Shown: positions 1-13,120, counted from the first letter of the stretch. The stretch: DNA of 64,000 bases from Pyrocephalus nanus (GCA_038380795.1 CM076259.1:59477938-59541937); one strand, 5' to 3'. Notes: generated by a model not told the origin, from the sequence alone. Numbers and translations are program-made.

Positions 1-2197
1 AATGGCAGGCAAGGAACAAGAGAAATGATGATTTCAAAGGCAGAACACTGTATAAAAGAAATAAAATTACCATATAGCACACCAAATGCAAAAAGGCTTA
101 GCCAGTGCTTCACAAGAAAAGCCCCACTGCAACTGAAATGCAAAGAAATATCTTCTAGCCATTTTGGGCAGCTGTTGACAGGTAAGATTTCCTGTAAAAA
201 GGATGATGACATTGACCTTTAGAAAATTATCACCAGACAGCAGAGCAAAGCTTTCCTCTGTTTATCCTTGGGGGACTAGGAGCTGCATATAGACACAATG
301 CCAAAACAAGACAAAAAACTTGTGGTATTTTTCAGTGTGCTGGGCAGCCAAATGCAACCTGAGACAATCAGATTTGAAATGAAGCTTTAGGAACACAGAA
401 ATAACATGCTTATGAAATGTCCTGATTTTTACAAGCACCAGCACTCTGGGCAGAACCCTTCCTACAGAAAGGGCTCCATTAACTCCTGTTAATGGAGTTG
501 CCTCTTTCCAAAGGTGATTTTCAGGTAGACTGAGAAATTAAAAGGGAGATTTTTCCCCTGACACAAGGAACCTTTGCTGACTGCACACAAAGAAAACAGG
601 AGAGAAGTGTCCTAAAATTACACCCTGTGGCCGTCTCTTTTAACAATAGGGAGCCATATGGATTTCAGGAGAAATTATTTTAATTACTCTTACAGACTCT
701 TTGGAAGAATTAACAATTTCCTGTTACGCTATCTGTAGCTCTAGCAATTTTCATGGCCTTTAGGATGCAGACTCTGAAGCATCATCAGCCAAGCATCCCA
801 TATCAGTAGGGAATAGTCCCCACTCAGACAGGGATGGCACAAAGGACTTCTGACATCTGGCTACCTGACCACTGAAAGGAAAGAATTTCCTAAAAGCATT
901 CTCATTTAACTGTCTTGCCCTTTTTCATTGTAGAGTACATAGAGTGTAATTCTAAAGAGTAAGAACTCCTTTTTCTTTTTTATTCCATTTGATGAGAGGC
1001 TTGTCTAAACCTGCCCTTTACAGAAGCACGGCAGAAACTAGTTGCTGTGTGCACTGGTACCAGTGACCCCTTGTGGAAGCAGATTATCTTCTCCTGGTTC
1101 ATAAATCTACCTGTCAACCCTACCTGGAGAGCGGACAACTCATCAGTATGGATTACTGAAACCACTTGCTGCAGAACTAAAGCTACAGCAAGATAGATTA
1201 AAAAATAAAACAAAGATTCCCCTTGGGATGTGACAATTCCTTAACCTCAGCATCAGAAAAAAATACAACCTTGAAATGGAGAACACTGATCTGCAGAACC
1301 AGATGCTTAGAAGAGAAACGCAGAAAAATGGCAAGCAAGCTTCAGCAACGATGCTTGATCCAATCTGGTTCAGAGCACAGATTTACTTTATGGCTCATAT
1401 TTATCACAGCCAACAAAGCTGAAACTGTAGATTTCAAGGTTGCATCTATATTTCAAATTAAAAATCCCTGCGGTAGGGGATTTAAAATTCCACCATAAAA
1501 TCTTGGTCAATGTGATTGCAGGCCAAAGGGCGCTTTTCTTTCTTTAATGTAATAATGAAATATTTTGCTTATGACATTGGTGACTTATAAATGGATTTAA
1601 AATAAGAATCTCAGAAAGAAGAAAAAAAAACACCTCAACAAACCACACAGGAGTGATTTCCAATGTTACCTACGCATTTAAACTGCTTGCCCAAATGTTG
1701 GTTAGTAAAAAACAACTTTGATCCATGGTGCAGTGACTGGCAATAGAGGTTATTTATGTCAGGTTAGAAGCATCTTAAATTTAGCACTTCTTTCTCTTTG
1801 GTTCATGCACAGTGAGTTTTTCACATTACAACTCATGGCACATAGCTCTGTGGTTCTCTGATGCGGAAATTCATCTAGTCCTGTTCAGGTAGAAGGACAA
1901 TGATCAATGAAAAAGCCAGCTCTTCTAGAAGGACAAGAGATTTATGAAGACAAAGGCTGGTTCAGGTATGTGGTCTGGGCATGTCTAGTTGGCCCTGCCT
2001 GTCCACCTAGAGTACGCAAGGAGAGCAGCTCGGCTCCTACCCTTCTTTTCAAATCACAAGGATGAATCCAATCTTCTTCCATGCTCAAGTTGACATTTCT
2101 CCAGCAGCACATGTCCAAAAGTACATAAAAAATGAAATCTTAGCATATTAACCAAGAATGGCTAAATACATAGCTCCAAGGCTGTACATGCTATGTC
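1..2197. other. Unique non-coding sequence
   Basis: AT-rich sequence with no recognisable gene or transposon. Open frames here are at most 91 codons, overlap one another on both strands and contain no domain or motif that I recognise. No CpG-rich promoter-like stretch is visible. I see nothing else to annotate. Confidence 0.6.
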
Positions 2198-2217
2198 AGC
2201 ACTAGTCAACTAGTGCT
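2198..2217. repeat. Perfect palindrome, 9-bp arms, 2-nt spacer
   Basis: AGCACTAGT (2198-2206) and ACTAGTGCT (2209-2217) are exact reverse complements separated by CA. The 20-bp unit could extrude as a small cruciform or form a hairpin in RNA. A second perfect inverted repeat starts 8 bp downstream. No transposon terminal sequence is recognised around it. Confidence 0.9.
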
Positions 2218-2225
2218 TTCCCTAT

Positions 2226-2249
2226 AAGCTCGTTATAAGAAACGAGCTT
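2226..2249. repeat. Perfect inverted repeat, 9-bp arms, 6-nt loop
   Basis: AAGCTCGTT (2226-2234) and AACGAGCTT (2241-2249) are exact reverse complements around the loop ATAAGA. With the palindrome at 2198-2217 it gives two hairpin-capable elements within 52 bp. There is no T-run or coding context to suggest a terminator, and the function is unknown. Confidence 0.9.
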
Positions 2250-5200
2250 TCCACATAAGGTTGTTAGCTCACCTGAGTCAATGTTACTGCCTTTAACATT
2301 ACAGACTATCTTGAATTTCCTGACATTTTCAGTTGTGTGATAATGTGGACATAAACTTAAAGGAACTGTCATTTCTCTTTCTGAAAACCCTTTTTCTCCT
2401 TGGATTGCAGTATCTTGAATCACAGGGAAAAGAAGGCTTGTTTCTCAATTGCCTAAAAGAAAATGACACCTGAGGCCAGCCTGATGAATGCAAGGACATC
2501 TATTATATCCATAAGGAAGTATAGTGCTCAGAGGGCTGATATATTACAAGTTTAGCTTAATAAAACTAAAGCATTCCTTAATAAAACTTAAGTATGGCTT
2601 TTATCTATGCTCCTTCTCTTAAACTTTCAATAAAAGTTTTGAAAAGAGTTTCTCTTTTAAATAAATATTGGCATAATTTAGACTGTTTTCAACATGCTCC
2701 AGTGTCATTGTCCATGACTTGTAAGGAGCTCCCTAACACCAATAAATTCGTGTTAAGTCTGTTTGGTGAACAGTAATTGTTTTGTCTCATTTTACAGAAC
2801 TGAGCAGGCCAGGGTTAAACCACTTGCAGGGGAACACATGTCAAAACAATGAACTGAAAAATGCAGCCAAATGCTGCTGAGCTCCACTAACTCCCGTTTA
2901 CATGTTCTCAGCATCTTTGCAAATACCCTAAAATGACAGTATTTAATGATTGATGATCGTGCAGAAAGTGGGGACATAAATAACCCTCATTAGGGAAAGT
3001 TATGGTAAGAATCAGGTGTGCATTAGCTGCTCTGTTACAAGCCCAAAGTATGTTCTTGCCCCACAGTAAAGAAAACCCAAAGCATTTTGCTGTTTCACTG
3101 AGGAATCAACTATGCCAAACTGCTTTCATTTATTGGGGGGTGATGCTGTGCACAGATCATATCTTACCCTGTAGACATTTGTTTGCTGAATTACATTCTG
3201 CAGTGGTAGCTGTTTGCCAGTATAAGAGTATAAGTGCCACCTTCCTGGTTGTCTCCTTTTAAAAAATAAATGTAATTGAAAAAGCTCACTTAGCATAATT
3301 TCATCACCTTTGTTTAATCTCATTTTTAAGTGGCTGACCTTAAATTCAGATCAACCCCCAGAAAAACGGCCTCTGGCAGAGATGTTTGTACTGCATTTCA
3401 CACAAAAGAAGGAACATATTAGCCAACAGTGGCAAAACAGAGCTCAACAGAATGTCCTTGCTTTAAAAATTTCATCCCTAATGTGCACCGAGGCACTTTT
3501 ATTTACAGTCATCTTTTTTAAGGGATCCAGTCTTAAAAACTCTTACAAACAGCCTGACAAGCTTATTGGAAAAGCCTCTGAATATAAAGATATCTTATGA
3601 GCAGAGGCTTAGAAGACAGGGTGTTTATATATTACGAGCTCAGACAGTAAGTACAGCACCACCCAGATGCTGAGTACATCTGATTTATTATAACACCAAT
3701 GTCTATACTACCCAAATAACATGACCAGGTAAGTGCGAGGACGGACATCCACCCACCAGCACATCTCAAACTCAGAATTTCTCCCTCAGGGGCCACTCCT
3801 GGGCAGCTTTGCACCATCACGAACAGGGCATCTTGTGAGTTGACAAACACCACCGTGTCAGCACAGCGATAAGAAAGCAGCTCCACATGGGAATGCTGAG
3901 CACCCTAACTGAGATCCATGCTATCAAGGATTAGGGCCAGTGAGCAATGCATTAGGGCCATGAGCAGTGCTGCCAGCCCCACAGGCCAAATGTGCTCCAT
4001 CCTGACTAAAAGCCTTCATGGCTGACTGAGTTCCTTTAAAATAAACTAAGTAAGCAAAGAAAAGTGACCATCTTTTCCTTTACCAGGGAAACGAAGTAAT
4101 CTATCTAGGTCAATTCCAAAGAGCAGAGAGCAATCTCATTTTACCCAAATGCGAGCAGCACCTCCAGACTTCCCTATGGTTCTCTCCCCATTACTTACAG
4201 CATATAAAAAGGGCAATTTAACTGAAGGAGTTTATATTTGGGCCTTTTTGCAGCACTGTTTACAGAAAATAGCAGATGTCGGTTAATGATCTTTAGACAT
4301 TAGATCATAAACCACACTCATTTCAAACACTGCTATCAGAGTGATTATTTGTATATCATTAAGCAACATTCTCAGAGCAAACTCAGTATATTTTCTTATT
4401 GTTTTATTTAAATATTCTTTCTTGTTTCATTTAAGTACAAAATATCAGATAACTCTTTATTTCCTATTTTTAAATTCACAGACTATTGGTAAGGTTCTTA
4501 TCTTTCCTTTATTCCCTCTTCTCAGCAAAGCAATATATAAGCACAGTGTCATTACAAAGTGCAATATTTTTTCAGCTTCACAACACACTGACATAAAGCA
4601 GATGATATTTGTCCACAGTGAAACTCCGGATGAGCATGAAAACTGATTCTAACAAGTTTCCCTCTTCACAGAGTTACACTGCACACTGGTCTACACAAGG
4701 GGAATGTTATGTTTTAAACTCTAGCAATTGAATAAGATTGTTTATTTGAAAGTGAAAATAGATGGGTTTGAGTCAGACCAGCACAGGTATACCTGGATTT
4801 GCATTTATTTAGTAAATAAAGCAACTGTCTTTATTTTCAAAAGCATAGAACCTGTATATCTATATAAAGAACATACATATATATATATATAGGTATGGAG
4901 AGAGCAAGCCTTACATGCACTTACAAGTATATATATGCATGCATATCTATCAGTAGAGGCCCAGCTATTCATAGATATCTGTAACTACTTACATATATAA
5001 AATATGTATTAAACAATACAATGTATATTGAGATGTAGACATATACAAAGTAAGATTCTCTTTCATAACATGAACTCAGATTCAGTTTTATCTAAATCTT
5101 TACTGGAAATATTAGCTAGGCCTCTGATTCTCTAGAACCCCACTTTAAAAAATTAATTACATAATATATGCTGAGAAATGCCTAGATACATGACAGATAA

Positions 5201-5260
5201 ATTAGTTTCATTTGAACACATGTAGTGTATGAAAGAAATTAATTCAATAAACACTGTGGC
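2250..5260. other. Unique non-coding sequence with minor simple repeats
   Basis: No supportable gene. Open frames reach 101 codons and none is recognisable. The stretch contains a short tandem duplication at 3930-3970 and a short AT dinucleotide run at 4877-4890 within a generally TATA-rich 4840-5050. The rest appears to be ordinary unique sequence. Confidence 0.55.
3930..3970. repeat. Imperfect tandem duplication, about 20 bp x 2
   Basis: Unit 1 (3930-3950) and unit 2 (3951-3970) both begin ATTAGGGCCA and end GAGCA(A/G)TGC. They differ by a one-base indel and one substitution. This is the form expected of a local replication-slippage duplication. Nothing suggests a function. Confidence 0.8.
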
Positions 5261-5350
5261 TCTCATCCTGTAAAAGCATATGCAAGTCCCAGTGAGTTCA
5301 GTTGTAATAACTAAAATTATTCATGGGCAAAAGAGTTTGCAGATCAAGGC
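5261..5350. repeat. Probable ancient amniote interspersed repeat remnant
   Basis: The block starts like TCATCCTGTAAAAGCATATG and ends like CAAAAGAGTTTGCAGATCAA. It resembles an old self-complementary repeat family of reptile and bird genomes that I remember as beginning ATCCTGCAAA, ending TTTGCAGGATC and having internal CCCA-TTGA-type arms. The copy is heavily diverged. The assignment is from memory of the consensus and the family name is uncertain. Confidence 0.45.
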
Positions 5351-5799
5351 TATATATGCGATTTGGTTGTTACATTATGTTAATTTTGGATCTACTATTT
5401 CACCATAAAATCTGACAAGGCAGAATCATTGAGACATAAATACAGAGAACTGAATTATAGGGAGTCCTCTACATACATAGCAAGATCAATTATTAATTAA
5501 CGTTCAGAGATGAAGATATGTTGCCGTAGAGAAATTACTTAAGGGCAGCTATTGACAATCTTGGTCATGGGCTCGGATCCTTTCTGTTCGCTCTGTGCAG
5601 GCTGTGGTGACTTAAACACAGCACCCCAGGAACAGCCATGCCCTGGGTACTATCTATCTACTTGCAGTTACTGTAAAGGGGACCCCTCCTTCCTCTTGTC
5701 CCGCCATCACTGTTACAGCCAGTTGCTGTAGCTGTTTAAAGGAAGATATAATCTGACCCCCTGACTGCTGCTGTAACTCAGGTAGAGAATCTACCTTCC
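5351..5799. other. Unique non-coding sequence
   Basis: No open frame of note and no recognisable repeat body between the two ancient repeat remnants. The first half is AT-rich. The second half, from about 5570, is more GC-rich and has a few CTG-rich words, but nothing I can name. Confidence 0.5.
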
Positions 5800-5895
5800 A
5801 CTGATCAGATCCTGTGCTGATGTAGTTAGCAGAGCTCTGCTGGCATTAATGGAGCTGTACAGATTTACATCTGTGAAAGCCTCATCTCCTACACT
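5800..5895. repeat. Probable ancient amniote repeat remnant
   Basis: The words GATCAGATCCTGTGCTGATG, GAGCTCTGCTGG, TAATGGAGCTGTACAGATTT and ACATCTGTGA occur in order. They resemble a common ancient sauropsid repeat built around TGGAGCT..CAGATTTACACC and GATC(A/T)GATCCTG words. The copy is diverged and lies 450 bp from another such remnant, which suggests old, slowly evolving sequence. Identification is from memory only. Confidence 0.4.
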
Positions 5896-8800
5896 CAGAT
5901 CCAGACCAGCAGCAACCTGGCATATTGGACAGGTAAAACAGACTTCAGCTAATTTAGCTAATCTACAAAAATGGGGTTGAGCATGCTATCTTGGCTTTCT
6001 CAGCAACACCTTTTCTTCTTTGGGGACTTAGAGGGAGTAACTCCTCCCACGTACCACATCAATATGGGTTCACCTCACTGAACTGTGAACACCTCCCTCT
6101 GAGCTAGTTGCTCCGAGCTCCCTTCTCTGTTTACAGAGAGAAACACTTTTAGGGTGTGATGAATCTGATTTATTTTGCATGTCTATTTAAATCTGAGATG
6201 ATTCCTGTCCTAGAAATGCCTGCTTCTCTCCACTGATAAGCAGGATGACGAGCTCACATGTGGGTGGCAAAACTCATCTCACCTATTTGGCAGCCTCATT
6301 AGCAACAGTGCTTACACTGAACAAAATAAAACATAAGTACCAAATGTGAACTAAAAAGGAATCTTGAACAGACTAATATTTGCATATTTGGAGATAGAGA
6401 TCTTAATGCAAGGCAACATTAATACTCTCCTACTAGGTGCTTTCTGGCCAGAGTTTTGGGGGTAAGTGCCCAGGAACAAATGTAATTTCTGCACAGAAGC
6501 AAAATTTGCTTTGTGTCTCTAAAGTTTATTTATTATAATAATAATAAAAAAATTATCATAATCTTCCCCCCACATGCAAAGTCTTTCTGATTCCTAAATA
6601 GCCAGAAATTAGCTCCAACTGTAAAGCATGAAAATTAACATACCTCTAACCAATGTCTTTTCACTAACTCTTATATCTTTGGAACACAAATCTACAGATG
6701 CTCCAACAGGGCAAAACAGGATAAAACAGGATGCCCCTGCAGGATAAAATAGAGGAAACTGGTTTTTGTAATGCTATATCCCCAGCATTACATAACTCAT
6801 TGCAGACACGGGACTGCAGCTGATCAGGTCATCTCCATCTCCATTTGGCTGCGTTTTGGTGAACCCTTAAGAGCCTTGTCCTGTATTTTCCATGAAGCTG
6901 TCCCCTATTCCCCTTTGGTGTTTGCAGTTACCACAGGGATAATGCATTCTCCTAGGTGGTTAATAAAAACTAAAAAAGGAATCAGCTCCAGATGGGTTAT
7001 GGAAATGAAGCCTTCACCATCACCTTGAAAGCATTAACATTAAAAAGCTTTCTCAAGAAAGAGAAGGTTAGAATAGATGACAGAGAATACATTGGAAAAC
7101 GCCAATGAAATGTAAGCATAAAAGCCGTTAGTAAACCACAGGCCCAGTACATAACTCCCCATAGCAATTCCCAGAAAGATTGTCCTAATCGATAAAAAAT
7201 ACCTAACTCTTCCGAATATGCTAATTTGTTTCTGAATAGTATGAACCCACTCCCTAATTTCAAAGTGCTGCCCAATAACTCTGTACTATGTAAAGTACAC
7301 ATTTGGACATGCTGAATTCTCTAATTAGTCTATAAATACTTGACTTTTACCCACTGCTTTGGTTAGTGTGATAATTGCTGGGGAAAGGCCAAAGCATTTA
7401 TGGTCAATCAGATGATGAGGAAAGGAATATGGCCCTTTCAGCAAGTAAAATGTAAGGCATTCTGTGGGAAGGCAGAAGCTATTAGCAAGATCAATATTTC
7501 TCCTAGTACCTTAATAAATCATTATATCAAAGAACAGTTGCGGGATGAAGAAAGCCTCATTCTACCAACAAGGATGCTTCCAAATCAGCAAATAAAACAT
7601 CATTTAAATTACAAAGGCCTAATTGGTGTACAAAGGTAAACGCCAAGCATAGAATACAACCCTCTGATTCTAGGCATGTAAGCATTTTGAATCATTAGTG
7701 AAGGAAGAAAAGCAGAAAGACAAAGAAACAGCTATGCTAAGAGCTCTCCATGCATAATTTGCAAATCGGTAAATATGCATGAACCTACCACACCGTAGCT
7801 GACTGATGGCACCATGTTTGGTGTAGATATCATAGGCGGCAGAAGCAGAAAAGCACCTGGAAAACAGGATGGCCTCTGGTATCTTTATTATTGCGATGAA
7901 AAGGAAACCCCTTGCTGTTATTTACATTGAGGCTTTTTCTTCTGCTCCTTAGCTAGCTAAGAAAAAGCTAAGATTTGCAAACATTAGGATGCAGGAAGGG
8001 AAGAAATATTCTAATGACTACTTTCAAGCAAGGGAACTTCTGTCAGCAGACACTACATATCTCTGCTTACCCAGTATAGCTGCATCACTCATAGCCACAT
8101 AGGTCTCTTAGCCTTAGACCAAGAGAGAAACTCTAAACAGAGCTAATTGGAGTTTTGTCTAAGAAAGGGATGGGGGACCATGATCACATTCACATCACAC
8201 AGTAGGCAACCCCCCCTGTATACATATATGTCTGTGAGAAGAATATATGGCATATTGCTATGGAGCACACTAGTGCACAGCTTGTGAGCAGCCACCAGTA
8301 CCTTCTTTGGAAACACCAACTCACAGAACTTTTGCTTTATAGTGTTGTCTTTCAGTCTAACAGAAATTATGAAGCCTAGTGGGGAAAGAGTCACTGGAGT
8401 AACAACCTCATGGGTTCCACCAGGGGAAAAATGTAATATACTGCTGTAAGCAGTACTGGGTTTATTCTTTTGTTTCAATACTACGCATTCAGATTTTTAT
8501 TGAAGGATTACTGCAGAAAAGCAAATGCTTCTCAGTTGTTCAGTCACTACTTTTGATTCCTGTCACAGCCTTAGAAGCTCATTCCTATTTTATGCAGAGG
8601 CAACAGTTGACTTTGTGAAGAAGAGTTAGTTGTTGAAGGAATTCATTGTGGAAGTCAAAGTTTGGTTCTTCAGTTCATACTTCATAAGTTTCTAATTCCA
8701 TAGAGCTGATACTTTAGAAGATCGACTGTCATATGTCTGGAAAGCTGACATGTCAATAAAATAAATAATGCCAAAGAGGAGGGGGAAAGGAGCATCCTAT

Positions 8801-9380
8801 TGCTACACGGTATCTTCTCTCTCCACTTCAAACCAGCAGAGATCATATCCATCTGTCATAATTCTCTAGAAAAGTAGAGTTTTGGCCATATGGCAACTGA
8901 CCTGATGGGGTGCTGGCCATATGTGTTTCCACCATATGACTGGTTCTTGAGTTGAGTGAATACATAAAAATGCTCAAACATTTCATGCTCCGAACTCTCT
9001 ATAGAGATGTATTTATTTTCTCAAACTGTAATTTATATCAGAAAGTAAAAAGGATCAGTCTCTCCATAAGTTACACCTTGAATCAGTTTGTTGGCAGATC
9101 ATTCTGTTGTAGAAAATGTATCAATCCAGCTTTACAGAGTATAACGTGCTATCTTTAGTAATAAGGAAACTGTTGTAGTTTATATACTTAACTGCCTATA
9201 AGCATCCCAGGAGTTCTTTCTCTCTTCCTGAGGAGATTAAGTCCTCAACTCATCTCATGCCTACTAACACGTATCAACATAATATCTCTGGTAGCATCCC
9301 GGACTATTTTTAAAAGAATTGGAATTACCCTTTTTGCTTGCATCCCAGTGTATTACTTTTTGCTTGGCATGTATCAGCTT
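5896..9380. other. Unique non-coding sequence, possibly with conserved blocks
   Basis: Open frames are at most 111 codons with no recognisable product. The part around 7000-7850 is AT-rich and lacks repeat signatures. It has the homeobox- and SOX-like word composition often seen in vertebrate conserved non-coding elements, which is only suggestive. A TAA/AAT-rich stretch lies at 6530-6560. Three CCATATG words fall within 8885-8940. Nothing else stands out. Confidence 0.5.
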
Positions 9381-9435
9381 TGTAGACTGTAAATCTTGAG
9401 ACAGGGACTACTCCTATTTGCTTATGTCCTTAGTG
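9381..9435 (+). repeat. Possible ancient amniote repeat remnant
   Basis: TGTAGACTGTAAATCTTGAG followed by ACAGGGACTACTCCTATTTG resembles a common ancient sauropsid repeat with the signature TAGATTGTAAGCTCTTTGGG then GCAGGGACTGTCTTTTTGTT. Only about 50 bp are alignable by eye, so the call is weak. Confidence 0.35.
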
Positions 9436-12400
9436 GCCTAAAGGCATTATCAGTTTTATTCATCAACTTATTAGCAGCAGAGGGGATCATTGTGAGCATG
9501 ACCCAAACTTTAGCAATCACGTCCAACGGGATCATAGGGGAAGGCTAATGAAGTCCATGTGCCCTTTCAATTCTATTATCATAAACCTCTTTTTTTCTAG
9601 TACAGTAAAAAGATGCACTAACTCTTCAACCAAATATCCAAAAGCTATTGGGATCTTAGTAAATGGATTGAACAAAGATTCAGGATTTTCTTATTCTAGT
9701 CTTCCTTCTTTGTCATTAATTTTGTTGCCATAGTAGCCTCTGAAAGTGGTTTCTAACAAACAAGTAAGATTTATCTGTCACACTCTAAATTGATCATAAA
9801 ACAAATGATTTCACATTCATTTCTGTTTCATAATGACGAGTAAAACACAGTGAATCATTACAATAGGGTTTTCTTAGAAATACAAGGTGTCAGTTATCTT
9901 AAAAAGCAATCTTAAAAAACAAACCCAGAGATTAAAAGGGAAATGTCAGTTTCATGCAAACAAAAAAACTGTCTCCATTAGGAAATGACAAAAATTTATA
10001 AATAATAAATAGAAAAAAGTTTCTAGATTTTTTTTTTTTTAAACTCAAATTAAGCATATTTTGCTTGGATATAAATATTTCCATCCACAATTTTTTTTAT
10101 CCAAATTCACAGCTGCTGAGAAACCATGGAGAAAAACATTGCAAGAGAATTTCCTAAAGAATACAGTTAAAATTAATTAGTTGAAACAGAGGAATTTTTC
10201 TTCTACTTTAGATTGCTTGGATTGTAAAGAGAACAGCAGCCCACAAGGGAGGAACTGGGGGGAGGAACACGTCTGCAAACTAAATGCAGACTAAGTTCTG
10301 GCCATCATCATGTGCTAGGGGTTTGGACATCTTTGGAGAACTACAGGCTGCAACCTGCAAATTGGATCAATATGTTTCCTGCCTGATAAATTTCATGAGG
10401 GAGATAACGGGTGCATTATTGGAAAAGATTGTTGTTGCCTTTCTTCTAGAGGACAAGGTGACAGATTCTCTTAAAGCAGTAACTGCTCTTTGCTTCTTCA
10501 CAAAACAATGCTTTGAAAAGGAGAGTTATTTCAAACCTTGTCCAGTCTATAACCTGTCTCAGCTGCAGTGGGTAGCAGAGAAGAGTTGGCAACGTAGTCA
10601 AATTACTCAGATTTCCTTGACTAAAAGGCTAGTAATAATCCCAGGGGCAAAATGCTCTAGTCTCATCTGTCAACTCATTCCACCATGGAAAACAAAACAA
10701 ACATGAAGGCAATGGGACTTATGTTCCTCATTCTATTAGTCGTACTCTACAGCCAAACCCAAGTGGCCTTGAATACTTTGTAATACTCTTGATATTCAAA
10801 GTGATTGATTCAATTACAGACTGAATCACACAGTTAAATCTTACTGAGATCAATTTTTTTGTTCTTTATCTCACCTCTTGAAAGACCTAAAGTGCAAAAT
10901 TTTGGTCATCTCCCTTACTGATCAAGAAGTATGAGCAGCAAAGTTTTGGAGAGATCATGCAGTCATGAAAGGTGTGATGCCACAAATACAGAATGGCATC
11001 GATAACATGCAAATTTCCCAATTTTCTAGTTAAAATGTTTCCATCAGTTTAAACGTTCACTTTTTTTATTATTTCAGCTCTCTCTTGGGACAGGCTCCCA
11101 TAAGCTACCAAACTGTGGAGATAAAACATGTAGAAATAAGTGGACCAAGGAGCAGGGACTTGTGTCTGTGATAACAGCACTGCACTGAGGGATATAACAT
11201 TCTAGATCTTGGTGAGTAGCACTGGGCCTTGTTCCTGACCCATTCCCCCTTCCACCACAATACACTCAACCACCTCAGTTTAAGCATTTGCCTGGCCATA
11301 CCCAAAACCAGACTAGGGTCATTAAAAAATCATTTAAAAAAAAATAGTTATTTTAACATGAATAATTTCTCAGATCCCATTTACAAAGAACTTGTTGAGC
11401 CTTTAACTCTGCCGTAAGGGAGGGCAGCCTCTGGCGATGAGTGTGGAAATGAGAGCTTGAAGGCAGTATGCTTCAAAATCAGATCTGTACAATATGGTAT
11501 CAAAATAATATAAAAATGCATCATAAGAGCAAAGAGCAAGTCTGATTTTTGTTCACTGTTGTTATTTTTAACCAAACCTCTGCCTGTCCATCTATTACAC
11601 CTTTACTGGAAGAGAGAGGGCAGTGGCAAATTTGAACCCACTTTTGAGTCAGCATAAAAGTTGGAGAGAAGTCACAAGAGGTAATTTCATTCCTGGAAGT
11701 TTAATGAAACCAGCAGCCGGACAGTGTAGCAACACACAAATTGCTGCCTAGGGAGAGGGAGGCAGGCAGAGCAGCCCGGGTATGCTCTGCCTGGGAACAG
11801 CTGATGGGCAGGTGTGGGCAGACTTGCCAGATGGCAAAACGTGCTTCACAGCGCAGGCTGCCCCTTGCCTGCAGGGACCTAAGGGAGAGCCAGGAAACTG
11901 AGGTGGAAGTTTTAAGGGACAGGGGACATTAATCCATTGGAGGAGGCTTCTTGTCTGCTCACAGAGCTATTTGTTCCCAGGGATCTGTGGTGCTTTAAAT
12001 GTTGGGAAAAGTGTACCATGGCATGTGCCTGCATGGTCTGGGTGATGACACCAGCCTGCTGGACTCACACTGAGTAAACTAAGGATAGTTCTGGTCTGGG
12101 TCAGAGACAACTGGAAGCCAGATAAACTCACTAGCAATGCTGAAGCCAAGTTAACTGCACTGAGTTAGAGCTAATGAACACTGCCAATCACAGCAATTTA
12201 TAAGCTTGTATTCAGCATCATGCTAACTGTGCTACACAGCTTCTGGTTGGCTTGGAAAATGGACAGAGGGAACTCCTCTGCTGTATAGATGTAAACCCTT
12301 AGCTGTAGGTCTATGGACTCTCAGTGAGCATCTGAATCCTGGGAAGCTGAAGTATAAACCAAGGATTTCAACTTTTGAGGCAATTCTGCAGAATGGAGTA

Positions 12401-13120
12401 CAAATGGAGAACTAAGGGAGTGAGGAAAAGTCTCTCAACCAAGGCCATAGGCTGTTAAGTTACAACTCTCTACACTGATTTAGGTTTTAAGTCTTAGGCA
12501 CATCATGCATTCAGTGGTAAGACTGTCAGCAGTCCAGTGGGTCCTCAGCACACACAGTTAAATATCTTCAAAAAAACCAAAATACTGTCATGAAGGACAT
12601 TCACGTAGACTTGTGGGGAGTTTTTTATAACTCAAAGACCTTAAAATAATATGATACATTTGTCTATCAAACACTGACTTTTTTTTTGAAAGCTCGTCCT
12701 GTGGCACTACAAGCTGCCTGCTGACCATATGGCTCTTGACAAATGTTCCAACAGAAATCCCAACTCACTTCAACCTACAGACAGAGCCATGAAAAATCAA
12801 AGATGCATTAATGGTGGAAGGATTGCAGGAGTGACCATTATAAAATCTGGCATCAAAGGCCTCTAGCATTAAAGGGGAATGCTCCTGGAAGGATTATAGA
12901 AAGATCAGACGTTCAAAATGCTTCATGCCCCAGAACAAGAGAACAGCCAGCTTTCTCTGTATATCTACACTTCATTGGGAACAGATAGTGCAGTTGATTG
13001 ATCTCACTCATGCGTGACAGACACAAAAACCTGACAGGAGCTCTTCTTTAGAACTTTGGCCAGGATTTCAGAAACATTGCTGAATAGCTCAACCCCATCA
13101 TCTCCCCCCCAACCCCCTGC

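Noticed and set aside
6378..6385. Octamer ATTTGCAT, with further octamers near 43573 and 49880
   Set aside because: An 8-bp motif is expected about twice by chance on two strands of 64 kb, so the scattered single hits carry no weight.
8885..8938. Three CCATATG words within about 55 bp
   Set aside because: Short palindromic words in AT-rich DNA. Not enough for a binding-site cluster without conservation data.
10284..10706. 140-codon + strand frame
   Set aside because: No similarity to any family I know and no supporting gene structure. Length alone is not decisive in 64 kb scanned in six frames.
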